A DNA stretch of 64,000 nt from Bursaphelenchus xylophilus (lineage: Eukaryota; Nematoda; Chromadorea; Rhabditida; Aphelenchoididae): the NCBI GenBank assembly GCA_904066235.2, contig CAJFCV020000003.1, forward strand, positions 6,386,001-6,450,000. Reading direction: 5' to 3'. A program made the translations under genes and the position numbers. The notes under the pieces were generated by a model that was not told where the DNA came from, made no database searches, and was given only the letters and a program-made list of their open reading frames with translations. Position 1 is the first letter of the stretch. Every line of letters starts with the position of its first letter. Positions 20,296 through 29,913 of the stretch are shown piece by piece.

Positions 20296-22188
20296 TTAAA
20301 GATATTCCGTCGGAGATTCGTTATACGGAGATCCTCTTGTCGTACTAAGTCTGGTAGATAACATTGGTTGTTGTCTATATCCAAGTGATGTGATCATCAA
20401 AGGAATTTCCATTTCAATTTGGGGCTGAGCAGTAAATTGCAAGACATATGATAAAGATATAATACTGTGCTCCATTTCTGACTGATCCGGTGGAACACTT
20501 GGCACCGCGTAGTCTGGGATGGTTAACTTCAAGGTATTGAAGTTCTAAAGATATTACATCATTCTGAGGGTCGCGGAGAATAAATACAGGGTGCGGCATC
20601 TTTGTGGCCCGATTTAAATTGGCTATAACTTCTTTATTTTTGGGCCTTTTTGTGATGTAATTTTGTTAAATTTTAAAACTAATAGAGATGGTTGAAAAAA
20701 TTGTCGATGCTGAGGTAGTTTGGCACGCTGAAACCCATTGTCATTTCTCCTAAAACCTTTCATTTTTGACTAAGCGGTAGTACTAATTTCAGTTTTGGAA
20801 CCAGATCGACTTTGGGGTTATCAAAGTTGCGAAAGCCTTGGCACGTTGAGAATGGCCGGATTTAATCAAAAATGTAAGAAAAAAGAAAAAAATCACGTGA
20901 TTTTCGGATTCAGCGTGCTAAACTACCTCAGAAGACACTTTTTTTTCAACCATTTCTATTATTTACATGATTACACCACAAAAGCAGCCATAAGTTATAA
21001 TAAGTACAATTATTTATTGCCCGGGACCCGGCAACCTCGGTACTTGCCTTGCCCCGTAATGCCTCTGGCTTTGCACACCCCGTAGGTACTTATACCGTAC
21101 GGGCTGTCGTGAAGCCTCTTTTGTTGATAGTTACTTACTGTTTCTGATCGACCTTTTACTCTGCCTAAGGGAATGTTATCCAATTGCTGTTCCACCAATT
21201 TACAGTCATTTACATGCTCATATCTACTGATTGCAGTAAATTGTGCTTTCAGAACAAGTTGAACGTTGCAGTCTTTGATTGTTTTCCTGGTCCCATTTTT
21301 TATATAAATCGCTGGCTTTATCTCCTAAATGCAATTTTATAAAATGAGAATTAAAACTTGCTTCTCCCAATTGATACCCAGTTTTTGGAAGACTGACTTT
21401 GATATGGATCGTGCCAAAAGGTAGAGAACATACTGTAAAGTCGACTTCGTCTTTGTAATCGATTGGTTGCATGACGGCACTGGGAATGTCATCAAAGTAT
21501 GAGGTGGAGACCACAATGAAAGGAAATATCTCAACTGCTGTCGACTGTGTGCGTCACAAATGGTTGCTCAAGTTCTCTTACCTGCTCGGAATTTGTCATT
21601 AAGACGACTCTGACTGTGTATCGGATAACCCCGAACTGGCTTTCGTACGAACTTGGAGCATTTGGAGGTATTCCGACGCGGAAAGGGAATTGATGACGTC
21701 CGGGACCCAACGTTAATCCCTGAGGGCAAAGGTTGACTGTTGCATTGAGGTATTCCTATAACACCACTTAGGGGATACATCTGTTAAATTACTTTTTCTG
21801 TTTCGTATATCTTATCGGTATGTACATTGACCCATCCTGTTCTTCCTCTTCCACGTACTTCTGCGTAAAACTCTGTTATTGTAGTACAAGGATCAGCCGA
21901 ATCCAAGCAAACTTTAGCTTCTAGGAACTCCCCTGAATAGGTTTTAGGTCCCGGAAGTATCAGATTGAGTAGCACCGTCGGCATCTGAAAAATGAAAATA
22001 AGTAATAACAAGTCCCGTGGCCATTAAATACAAATTTTGTATGCACCAGCACCTCTATTTCTTCAAAAAAATTCTTGGAAATATTAAATAAAGCACTTTA
22101 CAGCTGGTGTCACTACTAATTTGGGTCGAGTTGGAAGAGAAAAGGTGGCATCTATTGGAAAGGCCAGTTTTTCCGTTTGTTTGCTCAT
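20296..22188 (-). CDS. Alpha-arrestin domain-containing protein
   Basis: Six exons: 22102-22188, 21793-21984, 21582-21755, 21362-21544, 21139-21324 and 20296-20544, all in phase 0, 356 residues. The arrestin N domain is seen in ILPGPKTYSGEFLEAKVCL, TEFYAEVRGRGRTGW and GPGRHQFPFRVGIPPNAPSS...VIRYTVRV; the C domain in TIHIKVSLPKTGYQLGE, KPAIYIKNGTRKTI and LKLTIPDYAVPS. Such proteins act as trafficking adaptors, often recruiting NEDD4-type ligases, but no PPxY motif is present here. Introns between 21325 and 21792 are all exactly 37 nt, and intron 21325-21361 begins GC (gcaagt) rather than GT. The last intron (20545-21138) holds a MITE. ATG at 21984 directly follows TTTCAG, so transcripts may instead be trans-spliced there and lack the first 29 residues. 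Confidence 0.82.
20589..20998. mobile_element. Inverted-repeat MITE in the last intron of the arrestin gene
   Basis: It opens TACAGGGTGCGG, and the words gatggttgaaaaa...gaggtagtttggcacgct (20688-20728) recur in reverse complement as agcgtgctaaactacctc...tttcaaccat (20908-20955). The right end is not clean and may be truncated. Confidence 0.5.
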
Positions 22189-22313
22189 CCTATTTCCTCG
22201 GCGTTCAGATGCTGGAGCTCACCCCGTCTTATTTTATTACCTAAGTTACGTTAGAGTTCACTCAGAAACAAGTAAATTGATCCAGACGTGTGTCTGTCAT
22301 AAACAAAATGCCC

Positions 22314-22690
22314 TCAGGGCTGGACAAGTACAATGTTGTGTAAAGAGCCTACCGCATCCCAATGGTAGACCGATATTTTTTTGCTAACCATCCCAGTCTG
22401 CAACAGATTTGGATTTATATCAGTTTCATTCTCGAGCTCCATTTTGACGGGACGCGAGGGAAAAGTCGAAAGTCTTTTGACCGCAGTTTCAATTTTAAAT
22501 GAGGCCTCTCCTTGGCCCTTTTTTAATAGCAAGGTGCCTACCTCTTGGATCGTAGTGCATGGCAGACTCAGGAGCATGGCGAGAACAGATAGGTGAAACG
22601 AAAGTGGAACTTCCCTCTCGGAATTCGTCTGGAAAGGCGAGAAACTCACAGCATCTTCTTCTACGCCGTCATTGTTTCGGCCGGGCTCTA
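22314..22690 (-). CDS. Hypothetical small protein between arrestin and Cys-rich gene
   Basis: One open frame, translated from 22649 or slightly upstream to a stop at 22314. The text includes SEREVPLSFHLSVLAMLLSL, which is weakly hydrophobic, then a mixed alpha/beta-like region. It lies 70-110 nt downstream of the Cys-rich gene stop and about 125 nt upstream of the arrestin start, on the same strand, so operon-like transcription is possible. It does not join the arrestin exon in phase. I do not recognise it and it could include an unseen intron. Confidence 0.35.
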
Positions 22691-22760
22691 ATTCAATAAA
22701 TCCAAACCAAAGGCAATATTTTTATTATCCCGTAACGAGTTTATGCTTGGTATGTCTAAT

Positions 22761-23162
22761 TCAATCTTCTAATGTAACCTCCATCAACGCGATAGAGCGA
22801 CAAGTACTGCTGGGGCATTCCCTTTGATCCATCAGGCACATCTTTCGTGGATGGGCGGGGCAGGTCATTTGAACTCGTCCCAACAACTCCGAACCGCATC
22901 TAAAAAAATTTTCTGGTAATGTTTGTCTTCAGCGGCGAGGGTAGAAACTACGGAAACCCTACTTTCGGCATATTACAATTGCCTCCGGCCTCTCACACAC
23001 ACATTCCTTGGTTGTGTCCGATTCTGGAATATGGGTTCCAGGTTTCGATCTGGGCACAATGAATATATTATTTGAATAAAATCTTGGGGGTTTAATTATG
23101 GTCTGTGGTGTGGGAGGGAACTGGGGAACGGGTCTTGGTTTCGGCTGAAAATTTGCCGACAT
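22761..23162 (-). CDS. Small conserved-looking Cys-rich (zinc-ribbon-like) protein
   Basis: Two exons, 22963-23162 and 22761-22899, in phase, 112 residues from MSANFQPKPRPVPQFPP. The N-terminal half is proline-rich and basic; the C-terminal half has paired cysteines in the order CVC, ICRKCG, MTCPAHP, MCLMD, ECPSSTC, consistent with one or two zinc sites. The order CRKCG...C.HP...LMD...CP recalls small metazoan proteins annotated only as CG13380-like, a resemblance from memory that needs a search. A TTTCAG acceptor lies upstream of the exon, so trans-splicing could supply the 5' end; the frame is open further upstream to about 23240. Confidence 0.5.
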
Positions 23163-23847
23163 TTTGGGCTTAAACTTTTCGCCTCCGGAAAAGTCTGATG
23201 GAATGTTTTTCGAGGGGATTTTCACATCAAGCCCCGTTTCCAACCTGAAATACAGATCTTTCGCATTAGTTAGTTAGTATAATACGTGTTACAAAGATTA
23301 ACAAAAAGATTCCCCGGCATGGGACAACTGGTTTAAATTAATCGAAAAAATATAAATATAAGTCAAATGGAAAGAGGAAGAGTTCTTGCCACGATCAACG
23401 CTTTTTCATTTCTCATAAAACACGAAAAGCGAGAAAAGGCCTACATAAACATTTAAATAACAAGTGAATGGCCGGGACGAAGAAAGCTTTGCGCAGTGAC
23501 CCCATTCCTTCACTTGATGCTGTTATTTTGTATTGTTTTTACATGAAAAGGGAGGAGGATTGGGTTATTTTGAAAGGGAATGGAGGTCGCCAACACTTTT
23601 GTATGCTCTTTTTCGGGAGGCCTTATCAGAGAATATCGGGGCGAGCAGATAACTCAGTCTTCTTCCATTTCAAATATTCGCGCAGCTTAACCCCGAGTTC
23701 AAGTCAAAACGTTTTTCGTCTTTTAATCGAATAGAGATCGCCGCAGAAGGAGAGTGGAGAGGAGGGCGAAGATGCGGAAATCTTTTAAAGAAACCACCTC
23801 TACGACATTCCTCAAACCAAAATTAAACTTCGATTAAGAACGGAAGG

Positions 23848-24433
23848 CTTCCTAGTGAGACGCTCAGATTTTCTTTAAGCGATGCACACGCTTCAGGCGT
23901 AGGCCGCGTATCAATTTCCTGAAAGTTTTAGCTTTTCAGATCAAGCGATTCAACGATTCTTGCCGCCGAGAGAGTACGCGAAACGCGGAGAGCGGTCATA
24001 CAGAAAAAAATTTTTTGGCCATATAAGAGTGAAGAAATAAAATTGCACCGGTCGTTCAGGAGCGAAACACTAAAAACGCTTTCCTCACTTTTTTTGAAAA
24101 AATAGAATGAAAAAATTAGTGCGGCTTGAAAAAAAAGCACGAAAAGTAAATTTAGCGTCCTTTTCAAAATTCAAAAAACAGTCTTACATCTTCACTATTA
24201 TACATTTCCAGTTTTGTGCGGAAAAAATTCAATTTTGTGGAAACGTTATCCTCTGCGGTAGAAATAGGCATAAAACTTCTCACACCAAAATTCGCAAAAA
24301 TTTGTCACCTTTTTTCCGACTTTCGACCTATAAAAACCTGGGTCGTTTCTGCAAAGCGCGAGCTAAGAGTCTCGCATTTCTCTTAGAAAAATACCAAATT
24401 TTTTTTGCGATATCTGAGCGTCGAACCCCTTCA
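23848..24433. mobile_element. GACGCTCAGATTTT-family element split by a nested MITE
   Basis: The left part (gacgctcagattttcttt at about 23852, then gccgccgagagag and ggccata at 24017-24023) and right part (ccagttttgtgcgg to atctgagcgtcgaacccctt near 24430) match the uninterrupted copy at 35340-35788. The interrupting piece, about 24024-24200, has the ends AGAGTGAAG and CTTCACT with TA on both sides. Confidence 0.65.
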
Positions 24434-24515
24434 GAATTTTTAAAATTTTCATGAAAATGCGGTCAATAAAGTCGACTTCCAAGGTCAAGCTTTGCAAATT
24501 TTGCTGAATAAAAAG

Positions 24516-25657
24516 TCTGTGGAATCATATACTCCGCGTACAATGTTTTGACCCCCCTCCTAACTCGGTCCAAAGTGTACAAACCTGTATTTACCTTCTC
24601 CTTTCGATAAAAGTGCATGCTGGCCTGGCGGTGTAGATTCGGCAGGTACCCTCTTGTCATGCCCAGCCTTGGTGAGCCACTTGCTCTTTGACTCAAGGTC
24701 GAGATGTGGTCGTTAGGTCCTCAATGTAATCCTGAGACTCCTAGTTACTCTCAAACAAAGAATAAACTCCCGCTGACACGGTCTCATATGGTTTGCAGGC
24801 GCAACTTCGCCGATCTGCACCTTAACGAAAAACCCGCGTTTTTCAAATGTTTTTTTAGCCACAAAAAACGGCATTCGTTTGATGGACCAGGTAATTTAAG
24901 ACGCTACAGCACCCACCATACTCATTTGAGACGTATGAAACGCCAAATGTGAGGTGGGGATGTCATCGTAATCGGGGTCATCTACAGTAACGGCAAACTT
25001 AAGATTAAGGTGAATGAAACCCATTACAAAGCGTGTCAAATCGAAATATTTTACATTACTGAGAGTAAATAGGAGTCTCAGAATTACATTGAGGACATAA
25101 CGGCCGCATCTCGACCTTGAGTCAAAGAGCAAATGGCTCACCAAGGCTGGGCATGACAAGAGGGTATCTGCCGAATCTACACCGCCAGGCCAGCATGCAC
25201 TTTTATCGAAAGGAGAAGGTAAATACAGGTTTAAATCACATAATATAAACCCAATTTAGATCTCTACGAAAACGTTAGGGCAAGATGTTTAACATTTTGG
25301 GCAGCTCTACATCAAAAACGGTTTAACGCGTAGAATCCTCAAATGCAACGAAGCATTCAACGGAAAACCATTTATTAACCTGTATTCAGGTATGGGACGT
25401 CGATTACAATAGGTTTGCGTGGCATCCGCTGGCGATATCGAACTTTTTTAAGGGGGGTCAAAACTTTTTCCTCGATTTTTTAAGGTGATTTTTGAAAATT
25501 GCCCCTAGATTTTGAAATTCAACTATATGGTATGTCCTGCTATGTTATTTTTTGTTACGAGCCTGTGAGTATACCACATACCAAATTTGGTCCGAATTTG
25601 TACACTTTGGACCGAGTTAGGAGGGGGGTCAAAACATTGTACGCGGAGTATATTTGG
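24516..25657. mobile_element. Palindromic element with two pairs of inverted arms
   Basis: The outer arm at about 24524-24581 (tactccgcgtacaatg...ggtccaaagtgtacaa) recurs as the reverse complement at about 25597-25652. An inner arm at about 24587-24760 (aaacctgtatttaccttctc ... caaggtcgagatg) recurs inverted at about 25085-25235. The enclosed segment has an 87-residue minus-strand ORF (24896-25159) of no known family. Confidence 0.6.
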
Positions 25658-26466
25658 TATTTTCACACTCAGTCCTCTATATTCAGTCAGTTCATTATTC
25701 AGTCTCCCTTCGATTGGGCCCAGTTGAAAAAGTTTTATTAGTCATTTTATCAAAAAAATTCCGACCGGTTTATTTTCTAATATTCTAATAGAAGAAAGGG
25801 CCGCCTAACTTTGTTAGATATTGTAGAATTTTGTGATTTGAGAGGTCATCTAATTCTCAATTCTCAACGCTCCCCGATTTGATAAGCTCGGCTCAAATGG
25901 CTGAGCCGAGCTGACCGAAGTCCCAAAATGAGAAATCTGTTTTTAATGGCTCTTTTTCCTCCCGGCGACTTGTGATATGGAGGGATTTGTTTTTGCGTAT
26001 CGCATCAATTTTTGATCTTTTCTTAGGTCGGTCCATTTCTCAAAGTTCCCAACTTTTGGTCCTTTACACTGAGTCCACGTGGCCAAGGAAAAGAAAGAGA
26101 AGATCCGAAACACAAAATACGCAACAAGAATTACAGGGAATTCATGTATTACAGTTCAGGGCAATACTTAGTAACGAGGTTTGTTTATCCGAAATAAACA
26201 TTCGCCGGGCCCTTTTGTTTATGGCGATTTCAACGGGTTTAATTTGAAACTTTAAAAGTAAGGATGCAGATAATGCAAACGAAAAAGGTCGTAAATTTGG
26301 ATGGGGTCGGATTAAGACATCCTGAAGACATATACGAGGAGATTTAATTGCTTTTATTTGCAAAACTGTTCGTAACGAAAGGCCGGTTTGCAACGCTGGG
26401 TCAGTCCAGGCGCCTGGCCCCATGTCCTGATAAAGGTGCCGCCCATTTTGATCGGCCATCGTGGCC

Positions 26467-26473
26467 TATAAAA
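26467..26473 (+). promoter_or_regulatory. TATA box of the first FAR gene
   Basis: TATAAAA lies 53 bp before the start codon of the FAR gene, a spacing expected for a highly expressed gene with a short leader. A weaker TATAAG sits at 27330, 94 bp before the second FAR gene. Confidence 0.5.
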
Positions 26474-26525
26474 GAATCATCCGAATATTATTCGAATCAA
26501 GTCGCTTCGATTTCAACCCTGCAAG

Positions 26526-27208
26526 ATGGTCCGTTGTCTGGTTGGGTTTTCTGTTGTGTTGGCTTGTGCCTACGCCGCTAGTCTCCCAATCAACTTCCAA
26601 CAGCTTCCCGAGCAACTCAAGGGTGAGTTAAACGCGCATTAACATTTGTTTTCATAATTAACCGCTCGTAATTTCCGTTTTTAATTGTATCCCTGTTTAG
26701 AAGTAGTTCCCGAGGCCGTTACCAAGTTCTACGCTGATCTCACCGAAGATGACAAGAAGATCTTGAAGGAGATCGCCGCCAACCACGCCCAATACGAAAC
26801 CGAGGACCAGGCTTTGGAGGCCCTTAAGGGAAAGAGCGAGAAGCTGTACAACAAAGCCGTTGAACTCCGCCAACTTCTAAAGACTAAAATCGATTCTCTC
26901 AACACTGAAGCCAAGGCGTTCGTCGAGGATGTAAGCTTTAATCGCAATTGGATTATGATTCGTTTGTTCTTTTTTAATGGTTATTTTTTTAGATCATCGC
27001 CAAACTCCGCGCCCTTAAGCCCAAGACCGGTGAGAAGCCAGATCTGAAGAAGGTCCGTGAGATCGCCCAGACCGTCATTACCCAATACCAAAAACTCTCC
27101 GAGGAGGCCAAGACCAACTTGCAGGCCACTTTCCCCAACATCACCAAGGTCGTCAAGAATGAAAAGTTCCAGCAGATCGCCAAAGGATTGATCAAGACCG
27201 AGAACTAA
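26526..27208 (+). CDS. Fatty acid and retinol-binding protein (FAR), paralogue 1
   Basis: Three exons, 26526-26622, 26701-26930 and 26993-27208, in phase, 180 residues. Residues 1-18 form a signal peptide (MVRCLVGFSVVLACAYAA). The mature protein is helix-rich and follows nematode FAR proteins: VVPEAVTKFYADLTEDDKKI, ETEDQALEALKGKSEKLYNK, KAFVEDII, and a final FPNITKVVKNEKFQQIAKG. FAR proteins are secreted lipid carriers found only in nematodes. An AATAAATAAA signal lies 43 nt after the stop. The preceding TATA box and codon use rich in aag/gcc/acc suggest strong expression. The next gene is a paralogue with an equal first-exon length and phase. Confidence 0.9.
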
Positions 27209-27428
27209 ATCTCATTAAATTTATCTAAAGCTTTATGTAATAGTGGATTAAATAAATAAATTGATGAGATTCGATGGCTGTCTGATGGCCCCTCTGATCG
27301 GAGTCGCGTTATTTATGTTCTTCTTCGTTTATAAGAGACCCATTGGACACGCTGATAGATTGATTGTCGTTCCCAGGCCGTGAGGATTTTGTCTTTCTGA
27401 TCAAAAGACTAGGCCAGGATCTATAAAC

Positions 27429-28153
27429 ATGTTGGTTCGTGTAATTTTGTTATCTCTGCTTGTATTATTCTACAATCAGGCCTATGCCTTTTTCGATTAC
27501 GGAGAAGTGGACAACCAAGTCTCTGGTGGGAATATTTTGCATTTATAGTAATTACATGATCAATCTCGAGTAGTTAGTTATAGTTATGAACATAAGTCAT
27601 GGTTCTGTCTCATTTAACGATTTTATATTGTGTCCTAGAAATCGTGCCAAAAGAAGTCAAAACTTTTTACGATGGGCTGACGACTGAAGATCGGGCAGTT
27701 CTCAAGAAAGTACTCAGCAAAGGCAGCACTTACAACAATGTCAGTGAAGTCCTAAACGACCTCAAAAATGGTTCTTCTTCGCTTTATGACAAGGCTGTCG
27801 CTCTGGTCACCGACTTTAGAAGTACCATGTCCAAATTGGGATCGAATTCCACTAAATTCATTGATGAGGTGAGATAATAATTTAGATAATATTATTATTA
27901 GACTGTCCTCCAAATCCAAAGAGCCTTGGGAGAGACTTTTTCCATCCAGAAAGTCAAAGCCGAAGCCAACGTGGCTGTTGCTCGTTACCAAGCTCTTGAT
28001 GACGCCACCAAAAACGAACTCAAGGAGGCCTTCCCTGTTGTCGCTACTATCATAAACAGTAAGTCTACAGACTCTTTAATGCCTCCTCTCTCAAGACCCC
28101 ATATTTCAGACATTGGCGGCCGGATTGTTGGGAATCACAGCCAACTGAAGTAA
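27429..28153 (+). CDS. Fatty acid and retinol-binding protein (FAR), paralogue 2
   Basis: Four exons, 27429-27525, 27639-27868, 27902-28058 and 28110-28153, in phase, 175 residues. Exons 1 and 2 have exactly the same lengths (97 and 230 nt) and phases as in the upstream FAR gene, showing tandem duplication. Signal peptide MLVRVILLSLLVLFYNQAYA; mature text EIVPKEVKTFYDGLTTEDRA, SEVLNDLKNGSSSLYDKAVA, STKFIDE, and KNELKEAFPVVATIIN. A fourth exon adds the tail NIGGRIVGNHSQLK, replacing the C-terminal helix of paralogue 1. AATAAA occurs near 28198. The intron 27869-27901 is only 33 nt. Confidence 0.85.
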
Positions 28154-28209
28154 TTAATGTAATCTTACACCAGACATATAATCTCCTCGAGATAATCGAA
28201 TAAATGTCT

Positions 28210-28930
28210 CTAAGAGTCGTCGATTTTATTTCTTTTAAATACATAGCAGGTAGTGTCATCAATGGTTTCTTGGCAGAACTCGTCGGTTGTTGTGATATAG
28301 GAGAATTGACCCTTTCCACATACGACATTAAACTGGTCTTCCAGCTCCTCCTCAACCAGGGTTTGAATGTTTCTTTTAAGAGTCAAGGTCTTTGTGCCCG
28401 TCTCCTAAATATGAAGTCATTTTTGAGTTATTTAGTAATCAAAACAGGAGATGAATTTAAGATTTTGACGGGACCTACTCTCTTAATTATATTTCGTATT
28501 TTTTCACTGTTACAAGTGTCATCATCTTGAGATTTGTGATAGTCTAACTCGGCCAAAGGTCGTTCGTCAAAGTCATAGTCATCAATTCTGGGCTGTTCGT
28601 TGTCCACCGTCGGTTTGAATCTTTTAATTGTTCTCTTCGGCCGTTTTTTGATTCTTTTTCTTGGCTTGCGTCGAACAGCGCAGTCCGGACAGCCTGAGGG
28701 CTTTTCTTAACGTTACATAACAAACAAGAACAACTTACTACCGGCAATCCTCTGCACACAGCTTCACAGCAATCACTATTATATGATTCTATTTGTTGGA
28801 CCTCTGAATAACAAGTAGGAGGGGCAGGAAGACAGATTTTTGGCAATGGGAAGAGGCCGCATTGGCCAAGGAAACTGCCCAATGAAGACGTCAAAATGGG
28901 GAGCCAGCATAACAACAAAATATTGTACAT
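28210..28930 (-). CDS. Ground-like domain secreted protein (hedgehog-related GRL type)
   Basis: Three exons, 28739-28930, 28479-28700 and 28210-28404, in phase, 202 residues. A signal peptide (MYNILLLCWLPILTSSLG) is followed by a Cys-rich stretch (CGLFPLPKICLPAPPTC, DCCEAVC), a basic spacer (RRKPRKRIKKRPKRTIKRF) with convertase-like sites, an acidic stretch, and the ground-like domain: CNSEKIRNIIK, then FNVVCGKGQFSYITTT, FCQETIDDTTCYVF. Ground-like proteins are secreted, cuticle- and epithelium-related proteins of nematodes. Intron 1 (38 nt) has the weak acceptor AAAAG; it was chosen because it alone keeps phase. The stop lies 57 nt from the stop of the FAR gene on the other strand. Confidence 0.78.
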
Positions 28931-29297
28931 ACGACGGTCGGTGTCTGCCGAACAGCATTATAATTACTTATATTGTATGCAGTAGTAATTGTTCTCTAAA
29001 CGGAAACGATTTTCGGCGCTTTCTGTAAATGGCGGTTTTTAATTCGGAAATGCCTTTTTTTGGTTTCGACAGGTGTTTTAAGTGCGACTCTGAAAGCATG
29101 TGCCGGACTGAGTGACGGAATCGTGAAGCCAGTCTAGGAAGAAAAGTTTTTCTGGATGAGTTGTTGTGGGGTCGGGGGTCGGGGAGGGGGCCTCCCGACC
29201 ACGCCCAACAAATCTGATGACGGAACCGAGGCAACCGGTTTTGATACACACAACAAAAATTTATGAACATGTTAGCACATTCCCGTCCATTTGCCTT

Positions 29298-29528
29298 TCA
29301 TGACTTTAAGGCGGCCGAACCAGATGAATTGGCCGGACCCGACAAAGTGGCTTCAGAAGGGGAAGATCTTGTTTCATTTCCTCTCGTCGATTGAATGACC
29401 TGTGACATCAGGGATGGGGAACGTCGGGCTTTGCTGTTTCCGGCTTCCTTCGCTTCGGCCGCTCCGTTCTTTTGTAGTCCCATTCCTGTGGCCAGGTGAA
29501 GTGTGCCCAACTTGTCTTTTGGCGGCAT
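29298..29528 (-). CDS. Short Ser/Ala-rich open frame, uncertain
   Basis: Open frame of 76 residues from MPPKDKLGTLHLATG to SGSAALKS, without cysteine or membrane text. It is low in complexity and could be coding or a chance frame. It starts 11 nt after the stop of another short frame, so both could be pieces of one gene with an unresolved intron. Confidence 0.25.
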   Translation of the reverse strand: MPPKDKLGTLHLATGMGLQKNGAAEAKEAGNSKARRSPSLMSQVIQSTRGNETRSSPSEATLSGPANSSGSAALKS

Positions 29529-29539
29529 TCGGCTTTCAG

Positions 29540-29707
29540 TTACTGTGCTTGACGGGGCAATTGCATTAGATAGATGTTGGGCCCGGAGGGGAGATGGCGG
29601 TCCTTGTTTTTAATCGGCCCTTTTCGCAATTTAGCTACCTCAATTAATCCGTCGAAGGCCGCTCTGCACCTTGGACATGTCCAATCTCGTTCGTCTTCTC
29701 TTTCCAT
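29540..29707 (-). CDS. Short open frame with one CPRC zinc-like pair, uncertain
   Basis: Open frame of 55 residues starting MEREDERDWTCPRCRAAF. The single CxxC followed by charged text looks like half of a zinc-binding module, and a potential donor (GAG/GTAGCT) follows residue 23, but no partner exon in phase was found before 29298. Confidence 0.25.
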   Translation of the reverse strand: MEREDERDWTCPRCRAAFDGLIEVAKLRKGPIKNKDRHLPSGPNIYLMQLPRQAQ

Positions 29708-29913
29708 TTTAAGCGACGTGACGCTGAAACGAGAGCCTGGCTGACGCCTCGGGCCGACTACTTGAGAAGCCCTTTTGGACTAGTGTAAACCAACAGAGTG
29801 ACTTTCTTGACTTTCATATCTTTTATGGCCCCATAGAATGGCCAAACTTTTTTCGCATTTTATGGCGGGTTGGCTGTCAATTAATTGGGTACAGTAATCA
29901 CTTATTCAGGAGA

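Larger units (their letters stand above)
23163..26525. repeat. Repeat-rich intergenic region
   Basis: 3.3 kb without a supported gene. It contains a split element at about 23848-24433 interrupted by another, then a palindromic element at about 24516-25657. From 25658 to the TATA box at 26467 I see no structure beyond AT-rich unique sequence. Short ORFs in both strands have no motif or splice partners. Confidence 0.5.

Noticed and set aside
22102..22700. Joining the frame at 22314-22690 to the arrestin gene as its 5' exon
   Set aside because: Available donors near 22380 and 22560 do not match the phase of the acceptor before 22188.
23468..23734. Plus-strand ORF of 88 residues in the repeat-rich spacer
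   Set aside because: No splice partners, no recognisable motif and no ribosome of related copies; likely chance.
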